Notes: generated from the letters alone by a model not told the origin. A stretch of DNA of 64,000 nt from Thiotrichaceae bacterium UBA973 (GCA_002292815.1 DBBX01000020.1:1-64000); one strand, 5' to 3'; positions 53,183 to 62,279 are shown, counted from the first letter of the stretch. Numbers and translations: made by a program.

Positions 53183-54025
53183 ATGTTTAAAGTTGCTGTA
53201 ATCATCCCGAGCTACAACCGTGCGGCGTTTCTTGAACGCGCTTTAGCATCGGTTATTGCTCAGACATATCCTGTTACCGAGATTATTGTTATTGATGATG
53301 GCTCTACTGATAACACACAACAGCTCATCGAAGATAACTACTCTCAAATACGCTATCTACAACAAACGAATATGGGTGTTAGCGCAGCGAGAAATGCAGG
53401 AATAAACGCAACAACATGCGAATGGGTTTGTTTACTCGACTCGGATGACACTTGGCAACCTGACAAACTTGAAAAGCAATGCAAGGCACTCACAGAGAAG
53501 CCCATCCATCTCTTCTGCCATACCAATGAGTCCTGGTATCGCAATGGCAAGAGACTAAATCAGGGAAAGAAACATGAAAAACACGGCGGTAATGTCTTTA
53601 AACATTGCTTACCACTTTGTGCGATTTCTCCATCATCAACAATGATTAAAAAAGAACTGTTTGATAAGGTCGGTTTGTTTGATGAAAAGCTCCCGGCATG
53701 TGAAGATTACGATATGTGGTTACGGATTTGTGGCGAGTATCCGGTATTGTTTCTTGACGAGGCGTTAACGAATAAATTTGGTGGTCATGAAGACCAGTTA
53801 TCAAGACAGCATTGGGGCATGGATCGGTTTCGAATTATAGCCTTGCAAAAATGCATCGCGTCACAAAAGTTAACTGATTCAGATCGCGAAGCAGCAATTA
53901 ATATGTTAATAAACAAGATCAGCATCTTTCTGAAAGGCGCTGAGAAACATGGCAAGAATGAGCATTGCGAAGAATTTGAGGCCCTGGCAGAACACTATGG
54001 CAAAACACTATGCTTGAAGACATAA
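53183..54025 (+). CDS. Family 2 glycosyltransferase
   Basis: The 280-residue protein has a GT-A fold, GT2-type: FKVAVIIPSYNRAAFLERALASVIAQTYPVTEIIVIDDGSTDNTQQLI, then NMGVSAARNAGINATTCEWVCLLDSDDTWQPDKLEKQ with the DxDD metal/nucleotide motif, and LFDEKLPACEDYDMWLRI. No membrane segment. The donor sugar and acceptor are unknown; an envelope or polysaccharide acceptor is the usual guess. It opens a compact plus-strand run (glycosyltransferase, phosphatase, nucleosidase, SplB-like, PutP) and overlaps the next gene by 16 bases. Confidence 0.9.
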   Translation: MFKVAVIIPSYNRAAFLERALASVIAQTYPVTEIIVIDDGSTDNTQQLIEDNYSQIRYLQQTNMGVSAARNAGINATTCEWVCLLDSDDTWQPDKLEKQCKALTEKPIHLFCHTNESWYRNGKRLNQGKKHEKHGGNVFKHCLPLCAISPSSTMIKKELFDKVGLFDEKLPACEDYDMWLRICGEYPVLFLDEALTNKFGGHEDQLSRQHWGMDRFRIIALQKCIASQKLTDSDREAAINMLINKISIFLKGAEKHGKNEHCEEFEALAEHYGKTLCLKT

Positions 54026-54471
54026 AAACATACCGCAAGATATCTGACACACTGCATACAGCAGCACAACCCACTGTTGAGCAGTTTGAATCGATAAAAA
54101 AAGCCGGTGTTGACTTAGTCATCAACTTGGCCTTGTCTGATTCGCCCGGCGCAATCGAGAATGAATATCATATCGTGCAAGAATGCACCATGGATTATAT
54201 TCATATCCCGGTCGATTTTAAAAAGCCTGAGATTACAGATTTAAAACGCTTCTTTCAGATTATGGAACAGAACAAAGAAAAAAATGTACTAGTACATTGT
54301 GCTTACAACTGGCGTGTCTCCTCCTTTATCTATTTATATCGCGTTATCGCACAAGATTGTGATGAAGATACTGCGAAACAAGACATGTTAGATATTTGGG
54401 GCCCCGATGAGACTTGGCAATCTTTTATTAATGCCTGCCTAGCTAATAAAAATGCTTTAAATACAGAATAA
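54010..54471 (+). CDS. Protein tyrosine phosphatase-like protein
   Basis: The 153-residue protein belongs to the DUF442/beta-lactamase-hydrolase-like phosphatase group of PTP folds: YRKISDTLHTAAQPTVEQFESIKKAGVDLVINLAL, then YIHIPVDFKKPE, and the P-loop VLVHCAYNWRVSSFIYLYRVI. The spacing from Cys to Arg is HCxxxxR (CX4R), one shorter than the classical CX5R. It overlaps the glycosyltransferase by 16 bases and the nucleosidase by one (TAATG), so it is translated in a coupled unit. Substrate unknown. Confidence 0.85.
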   Translation: MLEDIKTYRKISDTLHTAAQPTVEQFESIKKAGVDLVINLALSDSPGAIENEYHIVQECTMDYIHIPVDFKKPEITDLKRFFQIMEQNKEKNVLVHCAYNWRVSSFIYLYRVIAQDCDEDTAKQDMLDIWGPDETWQSFINACLANKNALNTE

Positions 54472-55289
54472 TGATTCATCTATTTTGTGCACTTCCCTGT
54501 GAAGCAGAGCCACTTATTCAGCATTTCAAACTATCTGCAATAAAAGAATTTGATTTGTTTCGAATTTATCAATCGAAAGACAAAGAAATAAGCTTAACAA
54601 CGACAGGGATCGGCAAACTAAATACCGCCGCCGCAGTGTGCTTTCAACATGCCTGCTTAAAAACTTCTGCTAGTGACATCTGGTTAAACATTGGCGTTGC
54701 TGGCCATGCTAATCTTGCTCTAGGTGAAGCGCGTCTAGTTAATAAAATTACTGACGAACATGACAATGCTACTTGGTATCCACAGATTATTTTCAATTCT
54801 CCTTGTAAAAGCACCCATTTAATTACATTAGATAAGCCGTCAACGGATTATCAAGATGCACTATATGACATGGAAGCCTCTGCTTTTTATCAGATGGCTA
54901 TACGCTTAGGCACAGCTGAATTAATTCATTGCTTAAAGATTATTTCAGATAACACTGCACAAAACACCGCAACAGTGAATGCCGACAAAGTAAAAAAAAT
55001 GATTTCCGCACAAGTTCAAACAATAGAAAAACTAATTGATTGTCTGAAACCCTTGTCGGCAGAAATCCATTCAATTACGTGCAAACCAGCGCATTATCAA
55101 CACTTCATTGAAGAATGGCATTTCACAAAATCTGAAAGCATTCAGTTATCACGTTTATTACGTCAGTGGGCATTACGTTTGCCTGACGAAGATGTTATGC
55201 AATTAGTTACTAATAATAAATCGGGGAAGGCTGTATTAAAAACATTGCGATCTACAATCAACAATTCAGAGTTTATAATTCATGATTAG
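54471..55289 (+). CDS. Nucleoside phosphorylase / MTA-SAH nucleosidase-like protein
   Basis: The 272-residue protein has the PNP/MTAN fold: TTTGIGKLNTAAAVCFQHACL, WLNIGVAGHANLALGEARLVNKI and LYDMEASAFYQMAIRL, the last holding the ribose-binding Met-Glu. The C-terminal part (about 210-272: PAHYQHFIEEWHFTKSESIQLSRLLRQWAL) is an extra helical segment not in classical MTAN. It overlaps the SplB-like gene by 8 bases. Its purine-nucleoside substrate is not known; the next gene's radical SAM chemistry would yield 5'-deoxyadenosine, a plausible substrate. Confidence 0.8.
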   Translation: MIHLFCALPCEAEPLIQHFKLSAIKEFDLFRIYQSKDKEISLTTTGIGKLNTAAAVCFQHACLKTSASDIWLNIGVAGHANLALGEARLVNKITDEHDNATWYPQIIFNSPCKSTHLITLDKPSTDYQDALYDMEASAFYQMAIRLGTAELIHCLKIISDNTAQNTATVNADKVKKMISAQVQTIEKLIDCLKPLSAEIHSITCKPAHYQHFIEEWHFTKSESIQLSRLLRQWALRLPDEDVMQLVTNNKSGKAVLKTLRSTINNSEFIIHD

Positions 55290-56280
55290 TACGATTTACA
55301 TAGAAGAAGAGATCGCTAATCATCCACGAACGCTGGCTATTCTTAAACGTTTTCCAGATGCAACAAAAATATCATGTCAACGATATGGCGAGATATTCAA
55401 TCGTAAATCACAAAATTTTCGATTACAGAAAAAACAGCCTGCGTTAATTCTCGCAAAGAAACATAAAGGTCTCGCATTACCTACACCCAAACAATACGCT
55501 ATTGGCGCAGAATATAATTATTACTTTTCACATATGCTGAATTGTTTGTATGACTGTCGTTATTGTTTTTTACAAGGCATGTTTCAGTCAGCGCATTATA
55601 TTTTATTCGTGAATTATGAAGACTTTACCGAAGAGATGACTTCTATTTTAAATCAACATAACAATGAACCAGTACATTTTTTCTCTGGCTATGATTGTGA
55701 CAGTCTTGCGCTTGATCCTGTCACGGGCTTTACCAGTGCATTCTTACCTTTCTTCGAAAGCAATCCGCAAGCATTGCTTGAGCTAAGAACTAAAAGCACG
55801 CAGATACGCAGTTTATTAAAACGAGAGCCGATTAAGAATTGTGTTATCGCATTTAGTTTTACGCCCGATAAAATTGCCAGAACACTTGAACATAAAGCGC
55901 CTGATATAAATAAACGACTACAATCCATACTAGATCTACAAGAAGCCGGCTGGCAAATCGGCTTACGCTTCGACCCACTTATCTATACAAAAGATTTCGC
56001 TATAGAATACAGCGAGTTATTTAAAAAAATTTTTTCAAAGATTAATCCTCAGCTAACACATTCGATTAGTTTAGGTGCTTTCAGATTACCCAAAGATTAT
56101 TTTCGTAAACTTGAAAAACTTTATCCTGATGACATCCTTTTTTCTTCGCCGCTTGCGGAAGAGGACAATAATATTGGTTATCCGTCTGAAATACGTAATG
56201 ATATGCTTGAGTTTTGTACAAACATCATCACTCAACATATTCCAGCTGAAAAGTTTTTCCCTTGTCATGAGACTGTTTGA
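55282..56280 (+). CDS. SplB-family radical SAM protein (spore photoproduct lyase-like)
   Basis: The 332-residue protein has the radical SAM CxxxCxxC site in LNCLYDCRYCFLQGMF, within an N-terminal layout typical of SplB. HFFSGYDCDSLALDPVTGFTSAFLPFF follows in the position of the segment holding the catalytic Cys in Bacillus spore photoproduct lyase; here a single Cys is present, two residues away from the exact match. GLRFDPLIY and SISLGAFRLPKDYF are also SplB-like. The gene is in a non-spore-former, so a DNA photoproduct repair role is uncertain. It overlaps the nucleosidase upstream and is 11 bases from putP. Confidence 0.88.
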   Translation: MISTIYIEEEIANHPRTLAILKRFPDATKISCQRYGEIFNRKSQNFRLQKKQPALILAKKHKGLALPTPKQYAIGAEYNYYFSHMLNCLYDCRYCFLQGMFQSAHYILFVNYEDFTEEMTSILNQHNNEPVHFFSGYDCDSLALDPVTGFTSAFLPFFESNPQALLELRTKSTQIRSLLKREPIKNCVIAFSFTPDKIARTLEHKAPDINKRLQSILDLQEAGWQIGLRFDPLIYTKDFAIEYSELFKKIFSKINPQLTHSISLGAFRLPKDYFRKLEKLYPDDILFSSPLAEEDNNIGYPSEIRNDMLEFCTNIITQHIPAEKFFPCHETV

Positions 56281-56291
56281 TCGAAGCGCCG

Positions 56292-57743
56292 ATGACAGAT
56301 CAAAATATTATCCTGATAACCTTTGCCGCTTATCTGCTTCTGCTTTTTACAATCGCCTGGTTCAGCTTACGTCGCACACATAATCAATCAGACTATATTC
56401 TTGGCGGCAGAAAGCTGGGTAGCTGGACTACGGCAATTAGTGCCGGCGCATCGGACATGAGTGGCTGGTTATTATTGGGTTTGCCCGGCTATGCTTTTTT
56501 TGCCGGCTTTGAAGCTATATGGATTGCTGTTGGTCTGTATATAGGTACTTGTGTTAACTGGTATTTCGTTGCCCCCCGCTTGCGCGTTCAAACGCAATCA
56601 TTAAACAATGCGCTTACTATACCGGAATATTTTGAATATCGATTTAATGACTCATCACATCTATTACGACTTATTTCCGCAGCTTTTATTCTTATATTTT
56701 ATCTGTTTTATACTAGTTCGGGGCTAGTTGCTGGCGGCAAATTATTCGAATCCGTTTTTGGTCTTTCTTATCAATGGGCTGTCATTATTGGCGCATTAAC
56801 GATTCTCAGCTATACCTGTCTGGGTGGTTTTCTTGCTGTCTCGTGGACAGATTTAATGCAAGGTTTATTGATGGCATTGGCTTTAAGTTATGTTGCGATT
56901 GTTTCTGTCTACAGCATTCATGGTTTTGAAGCCATGTATAACTGGATGAACATCATCAATCCTGAGTTACTAAACCCTTATACCAGCGCAGCAAATGGGC
57001 CGTTAGGTTTTATCGGAATTGTTTCATTATTAGCATGGGGGCTCGGATACTTTGGTCAGCCACACATACTGGTTCGTTTTATGGCGATAAAGTCTGAAAA
57101 AATGATTCCAAAAGCACGCACTATTGCAATTTACTGGACTGCCATTGGATTATTTAGCGCATTATTAATTGGGTTTTCAGGTATCGCATTATTAGGCAAT
57201 GAATTACAAGCCAGCGATAGCGAAAAAGTTTTTATTGAGTTACTTAGATTATTGTTACACCCGATACCCGCAGGTATTTGTTTAGCCGCGATCCTCGCTG
57301 CCATTATGAGCACCGCCGATTCACAATTACTGGTTGCCTCTTCAGCAATAACTGAAGACATTTATAAAATCATTAATATAAAAGCCACAGATAAACAATT
57401 AATGTTGTTGGGTAGAGTGGCTGTTATTTTACTCACCCTCTTGGCAACAGTACTTGCATTGCAAGCAGACAATAATGTATTGGATATGGTTGCCTATGCT
57501 TGGGCAGGATTTGGCGCTACCTTTGGTCCAGTTATTCTTCTATCACTCTATTGGAAAGAAATGACACGTCATTCTGCATTAGTAGGAATGCTGACCGGCG
57601 GCATCACGGTTATCGTCTGGAAGAATATTGAATCAAGCTATCGCATATTTGAGCTTTATGAGCTTGTGCCTGGATTTATTCTGGCGCTGGTTTGTATTGT
57701 ACTAAATCAAACCCTGCAACAGGCTAAATTGCAGCGTCAATAA
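56292..57743 (+). CDS. putP: Sodium:proline (PutP-type) symporter
   Basis: The protein (483 residues from the ATG at 56292) is a sodium:solute symporter with about 13 membrane segments. LGGRKLGSWTTAISAGASDMSGWLLLGLPGYAFFAGFEAIWIAVGLYIG is the PutP sodium/proline site, and GYFGQPHILVRFMAIKS, ILAAIMSTADSQLLVASSAITEDIY and AWAGFGATFGPVILLSLYWKEMT are PutP signatures. Similarity to PutP is strong, but other substrates are possible. It follows SplB closely and converges on the split glnE, overlapping its 3' end by 20 bases. Confidence 0.9.
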   Translation: MTDQNIILITFAAYLLLLFTIAWFSLRRTHNQSDYILGGRKLGSWTTAISAGASDMSGWLLLGLPGYAFFAGFEAIWIAVGLYIGTCVNWYFVAPRLRVQTQSLNNALTIPEYFEYRFNDSSHLLRLISAAFILIFYLFYTSSGLVAGGKLFESVFGLSYQWAVIIGALTILSYTCLGGFLAVSWTDLMQGLLMALALSYVAIVSVYSIHGFEAMYNWMNIINPELLNPYTSAANGPLGFIGIVSLLAWGLGYFGQPHILVRFMAIKSEKMIPKARTIAIYWTAIGLFSALLIGFSGIALLGNELQASDSEKVFIELLRLLLHPIPAGICLAAILAAIMSTADSQLLVASSAITEDIYKIINIKATDKQLMLLGRVAVILLTLLATVLALQADNNVLDMVAYAWAGFGATFGPVILLSLYWKEMTRHSALVGMLTGGITVIVWKNIESSYRIFELYELVPGFILALVCIVLNQTLQQAKLQRQ

Positions 57744-59046
57744 CTGTTTCAAATATTTGACGCACCCTATCCCGATATTGCATCAAGCAATCCTGATATT
57801 CTGCTATTGCCTTATCATGATCATCAGAGAAAAAGCCTAATGCTCTTGCCAACGGCAATAGTGATTTCGTGTCTTTTGTGACATTGCTGATCGACTTCAT
57901 ATCAAACACACGTAATGCTGCTTCACTTTTTTTGTAAAAATTATAGGCTTCTAATAATGTTGATACTGTCTTGTCACTGATTAAGCCGAGCTTTGATGAT
58001 TCCTTTAATACCTGACGCGTGCTGGAATTTCTTAATTGTGGATATTTAATAGCATAAGCCAGTTGTAAAAAATGTGTCAGAAAATCAATATCCATCACAC
58101 CACCTTTACCACGCTTTAGATCTATCTTGTCACTGCCACCAGCCAGCTCTTGTTCCACCAGAAAACGTGTTTTTATAATTTCCTTGGCAAGATAAGATAG
58201 CTCATATTCAGCATAGACATTAGTCAAAATGGCATGCTTGACTTGCTCTGACAATTCCTCATCACCGACAACGACGCGACAACGGGTCATCATTTGTCGT
58301 TCCCAGATCTCACGTCCAGATTGATGAAATTGCAAGAAACTCTCTAATGGTGTTATTAATACCCCTGAGTTTCCATGGGGCCTTAGTCGCATATCTATTT
58401 CATACAAAGCGCCTGACGGATCCATAGTAGCGATATAGCGCAACATTTTTCTAACCTTGTTGACAATGTACTCATTACTATTTTTAACCATCACTTTTTC
58501 AATAAAGATCAGGTCCAGATCAGATCCGTAATTCATCTCGTCGCCGGCAAAACGGCCCATAGCTAAAATGCTACACTGAATCGTTTCTAGCTGGTCAAGA
58601 CCAAATAAGCTGTACATGACTATCAATACATTTTCTGCAAGTCGTGTTAATAAGGCTTCTGCCTGTTCTTGATTGACCACATCACCTAACTGCAGCAGCA
58701 AGATAGATAGCATAACTTCATTCTTTCGTATTCTTAGTCGTTCAATTTCCTCATCCAATATGCCATCAGAAGAAATATCTTTTAAACCATCTAATGATGC
58801 TTCAACTACAGACACATTTTGCTTGTCATTATCGAACAAGCTAATAATGTGACTACCTCGATAAAAACAAAAACGGGTAAAATACCAACTTGCACCAAAC
58901 AAAGAGGTCATTAGTGACAGAGCTTCAACAGACATCCTCCAATTTTCTTGTTGAGAGAGCTCTAGCCATCGTTCGAGACTATTGGCTGCGGTATCCTGAT
59001 GCCAAGCCAGAGATAAGGCCTGTTTTATTTTCGGATGGTTAATCAT
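57724..59046 (-). CDS. glnE: Split GlnE, C-terminal adenylyltransferase half
   Basis: The 440-residue protein matches the C-terminal half of GlnE, which attaches AMP to glutamine synthetase (adenylyl transferase). MGRFAGDEMNYGSDLDLIFIEK is the nucleotidyltransferase site with D-x-D intact, YEIDMRLRPHGNSGVLITPLESFLQFHQSGREIWERQMMTRCRVVVG is the second block, and LKRGKGGVMDIDFLTHFLQL the third. It starts at an ATG overlapping the stop of the N-terminal-half gene by one base (TAATG). The 45-60 residues that usually link the halves are absent. Confidence 0.93.
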   Translation of the reverse strand: MINHPKIKQALSLAWHQDTAANSLERWLELSQQENWRMSVEALSLMTSLFGASWYFTRFCFYRGSHIISLFDNDKQNVSVVEASLDGLKDISSDGILDEEIERLRIRKNEVMLSILLLQLGDVVNQEQAEALLTRLAENVLIVMYSLFGLDQLETIQCSILAMGRFAGDEMNYGSDLDLIFIEKVMVKNSNEYIVNKVRKMLRYIATMDPSGALYEIDMRLRPHGNSGVLITPLESFLQFHQSGREIWERQMMTRCRVVVGDEELSEQVKHAILTNVYAEYELSYLAKEIIKTRFLVEQELAGGSDKIDLKRGKGGVMDIDFLTHFLQLAYAIKYPQLRNSSTRQVLKESSKLGLISDKTVSTLLEAYNFYKKSEAALRVFDMKSISNVTKDTKSLLPLARALGFFSDDHDKAIAEYQDCLMQYRDRVRQIFETVIDAAI

Positions 59047-60338
59047 TAATAATCAGCATTTTCTGTTAATAATGTTTCAAAATATTTTTTTGCTGTTTGT
59101 TGATGCAGAATTAAATCATTATTAAAGTTGTCATAGGCCTCATCAACGCTTTCACCGGCATAACCCATCATCCTTGTGATTTGTTTAAGCTTTACCTTAT
59201 CATTAGGAAGTTGGTGTGTTTGTTGTTCATCAATCATTTGTAATCGGTTCTCGAGCCTGCGAAGAAAGATATAACTTTCTCTAAGCTCTATTATTTCTTC
59301 ATCATTGATAAAGCCGAAATGATTCAATTTTCTTAATACCTCTAACGTACTAGTGACCTGTAGTTCAGGGTGATGCCCACCATTGATTATTTGTAGCATT
59401 TGCACAAAAAACTCTATATCCCTGATGCCACCTGCACCCAGCTTTATATTCCAGTGCCCTTGTTTTTCTCGTTGCGCAGACATATCACTTTTTATCTTGA
59501 AAAAACGGTCTACTTCTTCTGCACTCAGGCTTTTGTGATATACAAATGGTTTCAGTCTGGCGACCATTGCATCGCCCAGTTCTTTTGAACCCGTAACAAA
59601 ACGCCCTCGTAACCAGGCAATACGTTCCCAGGCCTCTTTTGACGATTGATAATATTCTTCATATTCATCAAGAGAAAATGTTAATGGCGCACTTCGCCCC
59701 CATGGCCTTAAATTCAGATCAACTCGATACAAGAATCCATCTTCCGTATTTTCTGTTAATAAGCGACAAAATCGACGAATATGTTGCGTGTAGAATTTAT
59801 GCATTTCATGGCGCTTCTGATCATCGCTATCCTGAAGCACAAATAAGATATCTACGTCAGAGCTGTAATTTAATTCATTCGCGCCAAGTTTGCCTAGCGC
59901 CATAATCGCAATGTCATTATCAGAATCAAAGACTTTGGAATCTTTAGACACTAATCTATGACCAACCCGGATTATTGAATCTGCCAAGTGACTTAAATTT
60001 AATAATACGGTTTCATAGGGACTAGTATTACAAACATCCATCCAGGTTATTTGTAATAGAGAACGATATTTAAACAGGCGTAGCTCATTGACATCAGCGA
60101 TATGATTAATTTCCCGCGCCTGATACGGAGTTCCTATTAAAGCAACAGCATCCGGGTGTCGACTCAAGAAATTTGATAAAAATCGAGATATGCCCAGTAT
60201 TTGAACTAACCCCGATGTTTGAGCATCGGTAAAGCCATCAATTATGCGAGCAGACTGCTCATTATCGAGCAGTGCTTGCAGTCGGTTTGATGTCGCATCG
60301 GGATCCGCAGTTTTCTCGATGAGCTTATCGAGTTTCAT
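59046..60338 (-). CDS. glnE: Split GlnE, N-terminal adenylyl-removing half
   Basis: The 430-residue protein matches the N-terminal (adenylyl-removase) half of GlnE, which takes AMP off glutamine synthetase. ALGKLGANELNYSSDVDILFVLQD is the active site with D-x-D intact; YRVDLNLRPWGRSAPLTFSLDEYEEYYQSSKEAWERIAWLRGRFVTG and NIKLGAGGIRDIEFFVQMLQIINGGHHPELQ follow. It ends TAA-TG onto the C-terminal-half gene, so the halves are co-translated. The ATG at 60338 has no strong ribosome binding site. The preceding thiC gene lies 25 bases away in the same direction. Confidence 0.93.
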   Translation of the reverse strand: MKLDKLIEKTADPDATSNRLQALLDNEQSARIIDGFTDAQTSGLVQILGISRFLSNFLSRHPDAVALIGTPYQAREINHIADVNELRLFKYRSLLQITWMDVCNTSPYETVLLNLSHLADSIIRVGHRLVSKDSKVFDSDNDIAIMALGKLGANELNYSSDVDILFVLQDSDDQKRHEMHKFYTQHIRRFCRLLTENTEDGFLYRVDLNLRPWGRSAPLTFSLDEYEEYYQSSKEAWERIAWLRGRFVTGSKELGDAMVARLKPFVYHKSLSAEEVDRFFKIKSDMSAQREKQGHWNIKLGAGGIRDIEFFVQMLQIINGGHHPELQVTSTLEVLRKLNHFGFINDEEIIELRESYIFLRRLENRLQMIDEQQTHQLPNDKVKLKQITRMMGYAGESVDEAYDNFNNDLILHQQTAKKYFETLLTENADY

Positions 60339-60363
60339 GAGCTTAGTATTTTAAAATAACTTA

Positions 60364-62220
60364 TTAGAGTTTATTGTAAATCTCACTTCCTTTTTCCTTA
60401 AACTCTTTCGACATGTCATCCATGTTTTCCATGCCTTGTTGGTCCGCATAATCTCTAACATCCTGAGAAATTTTCATAGAACAGAAATTAGGTCCGCACA
60501 TAGAACAGAAATGGGCAATCTTGTGTCCTTCTTTTGGTAATGTTTCATCATGGAAGTCTTTCGCCCTATCTGGGTCTAAACCGAGATTGAACTGGTCTTC
60601 CCAACGGAATTCAAAGCGTGCTTTTGATAAGGCATTGTCTCTTAATTGTGCAGTAGGATGTCCTTTCGCTAGATCAGCCGCATGGGCAGCAATCTTGTAG
60701 GTAATGATGCCTTCTTTAACATCATCTTTATTAGGTAGGCCTAGATGTTCTTTAGGGGTGACATAACATAACATTGCCGTGCCATACCAGCCGATCATGG
60801 CTGCACCAATAGCAGAAGTAATATGATCATAACCCGGGGCAATGTCTGTCGTTAGTGGCCCTAATGTATAAAAAGGTGCTTCGTGACATTCGTCCATTTC
60901 TTTATCAATATTTTCTTTAATCATATGCATCGGCACATGACCAGGTCCTTCGATCATCACTTGCACATCATGCTTCCAGGCAATCTTGGTTAACTCACCC
61001 AATGTTTTTAATTCTGAAAACTGTGCTTCATCATTGGCATCGGCTAATGAACCCGGACGCAGACCATCGCCTAAAGAGAACGCAACATCATACTGTTTCA
61101 TTAATTCGCAGATATCTTCAAAATGTGTGTAAAGAAAGTTTTCTTTATGATGCGCCAAACACCATTTTGCCAGTATTGATCCGCCACGAGACACAATCCC
61201 CGTTACCCGTTTTGCAGTTAATGGAATATAAGCCAGACGAACACCGGCATGAATCGTGAAATAATCAACACCCTGCTCAGCTTGCTCAATTAAAGTGTCG
61301 CGATAAATCTCCCAGGTCAGGTCTTCCGCCTTACCATTCACTTTTTCCAACGCCTGATAAATAGGCACTGTCCCGATCGGCACAGGTGAATTTCTTACGA
61401 TCCATTCGCGCGTTTCATGAATGTTTTTACCTGTTGAAAGATCCATAACGGTATCAGCACCATGACGAATCGACCAGGTCATTTTTTCTACTTCTTCTTC
61501 GATAGTAGAACCCAGCGCTGAATTACCAATATTGGCATTAATCTTTACCAAAAAATTACGACCAATGATCATTGGCTCTGTTTCCGGGTGATTAATATTA
61601 TTTGGAATAATGGCTCGTCCGGCGGCAACTTCATCTCGTACAAATTCAGGTGTCACTTCTTCTGGCAGATTGCTTTGCCAAGGCACACCCGCATGTCGTT
61701 TAAGTAATGTGGCATCTTTATATTCATTCAAACGTTGATTTTCACGAATCGCGATAAATTCCATCTCTGGGGTGATAATGCCTTTTTTCGCGTAATGCAT
61801 TTGAGTGACGTTGGCGCCCGCTTTAGCTTCCCGCGGTTTTGGTGGCTCTGCATAACGTAATTTCTGCAATTCAGGGTCATTTAGACGCTCAATTCCGAAA
61901 TTCGAGCTTGGACCAACGAGTTCAACGGTGTCATTGCGTTCGGCTACCCAGTGTGCTCTCAATGGCTGCAAGCCTTTTCGAATATCAATAGACGCTTCAG
62001 GATCAGTATAGGGACCTGAAGTGTCATAAACGGTAATCGGCGTATTTTCCTCAAGACCTTTTTGAGTTTGAGTAGGAGAACAGGAAATTTCCCGCATAGG
62101 CACGCGAATATCAGGCCTGGAACCGATAACATGTATCTTTTTCGAATTAGGGATCGCTTCAACAGCTTTTTTGTCTACTGTCGCTGTATCACTCAGGATG
62201 GAATCAGGTATTGCACTCAT
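60364..62220 (-). CDS. thiC: Phosphomethylpyrimidine synthase ThiC
   Basis: The protein (618 residues from the ATG at 62220) makes the pyrimidine of thiamine from AIR by radical SAM chemistry. Motifs: NANIGNSALGSTIEEEVEKMTWSIRHGADTVMDLSTG, HAGVRLAYIPLTAKRVTGIVSRGG, SLGDGLRPGSLADANDEAQFSELKTLGELT, EGPGHVPMHMIKENIDKEM, and the C-terminal cluster motif CSMCGPNFCSMK (CxxCxxxxC). An N-terminal extension starts MSAIPDSIL; the frame remains open upstream but runs back towards the riboswitch. A TPP riboswitch lies 60-130 bases upstream. Confidence 0.96.
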   Translation of the reverse strand: MSAIPDSILSDTATVDKKAVEAIPNSKKIHVIGSRPDIRVPMREISCSPTQTQKGLEENTPITVYDTSGPYTDPEASIDIRKGLQPLRAHWVAERNDTVELVGPSSNFGIERLNDPELQKLRYAEPPKPREAKAGANVTQMHYAKKGIITPEMEFIAIRENQRLNEYKDATLLKRHAGVPWQSNLPEEVTPEFVRDEVAAGRAIIPNNINHPETEPMIIGRNFLVKINANIGNSALGSTIEEEVEKMTWSIRHGADTVMDLSTGKNIHETREWIVRNSPVPIGTVPIYQALEKVNGKAEDLTWEIYRDTLIEQAEQGVDYFTIHAGVRLAYIPLTAKRVTGIVSRGGSILAKWCLAHHKENFLYTHFEDICELMKQYDVAFSLGDGLRPGSLADANDEAQFSELKTLGELTKIAWKHDVQVMIEGPGHVPMHMIKENIDKEMDECHEAPFYTLGPLTTDIAPGYDHITSAIGAAMIGWYGTAMLCYVTPKEHLGLPNKDDVKEGIITYKIAAHAADLAKGHPTAQLRDNALSKARFEFRWEDQFNLGLDPDRAKDFHDETLPKEGHKIAHFCSMCGPNFCSMKISQDVRDYADQQGMENMDDMSKEFKEKGSEIYNKL

Positions 62221-62279
62221 TAAACATGGCCTCTTTTGTATTAAAAGAATTATAATTATGAGCGCCAATGGCAAGATGC

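Noticed and set aside
57724..60338. Treating split glnE as a sequencing frameshift
   Set aside because: Both halves are complete, joined by TAATG, and the linker is absent rather than out of frame; kept as a finding instead.
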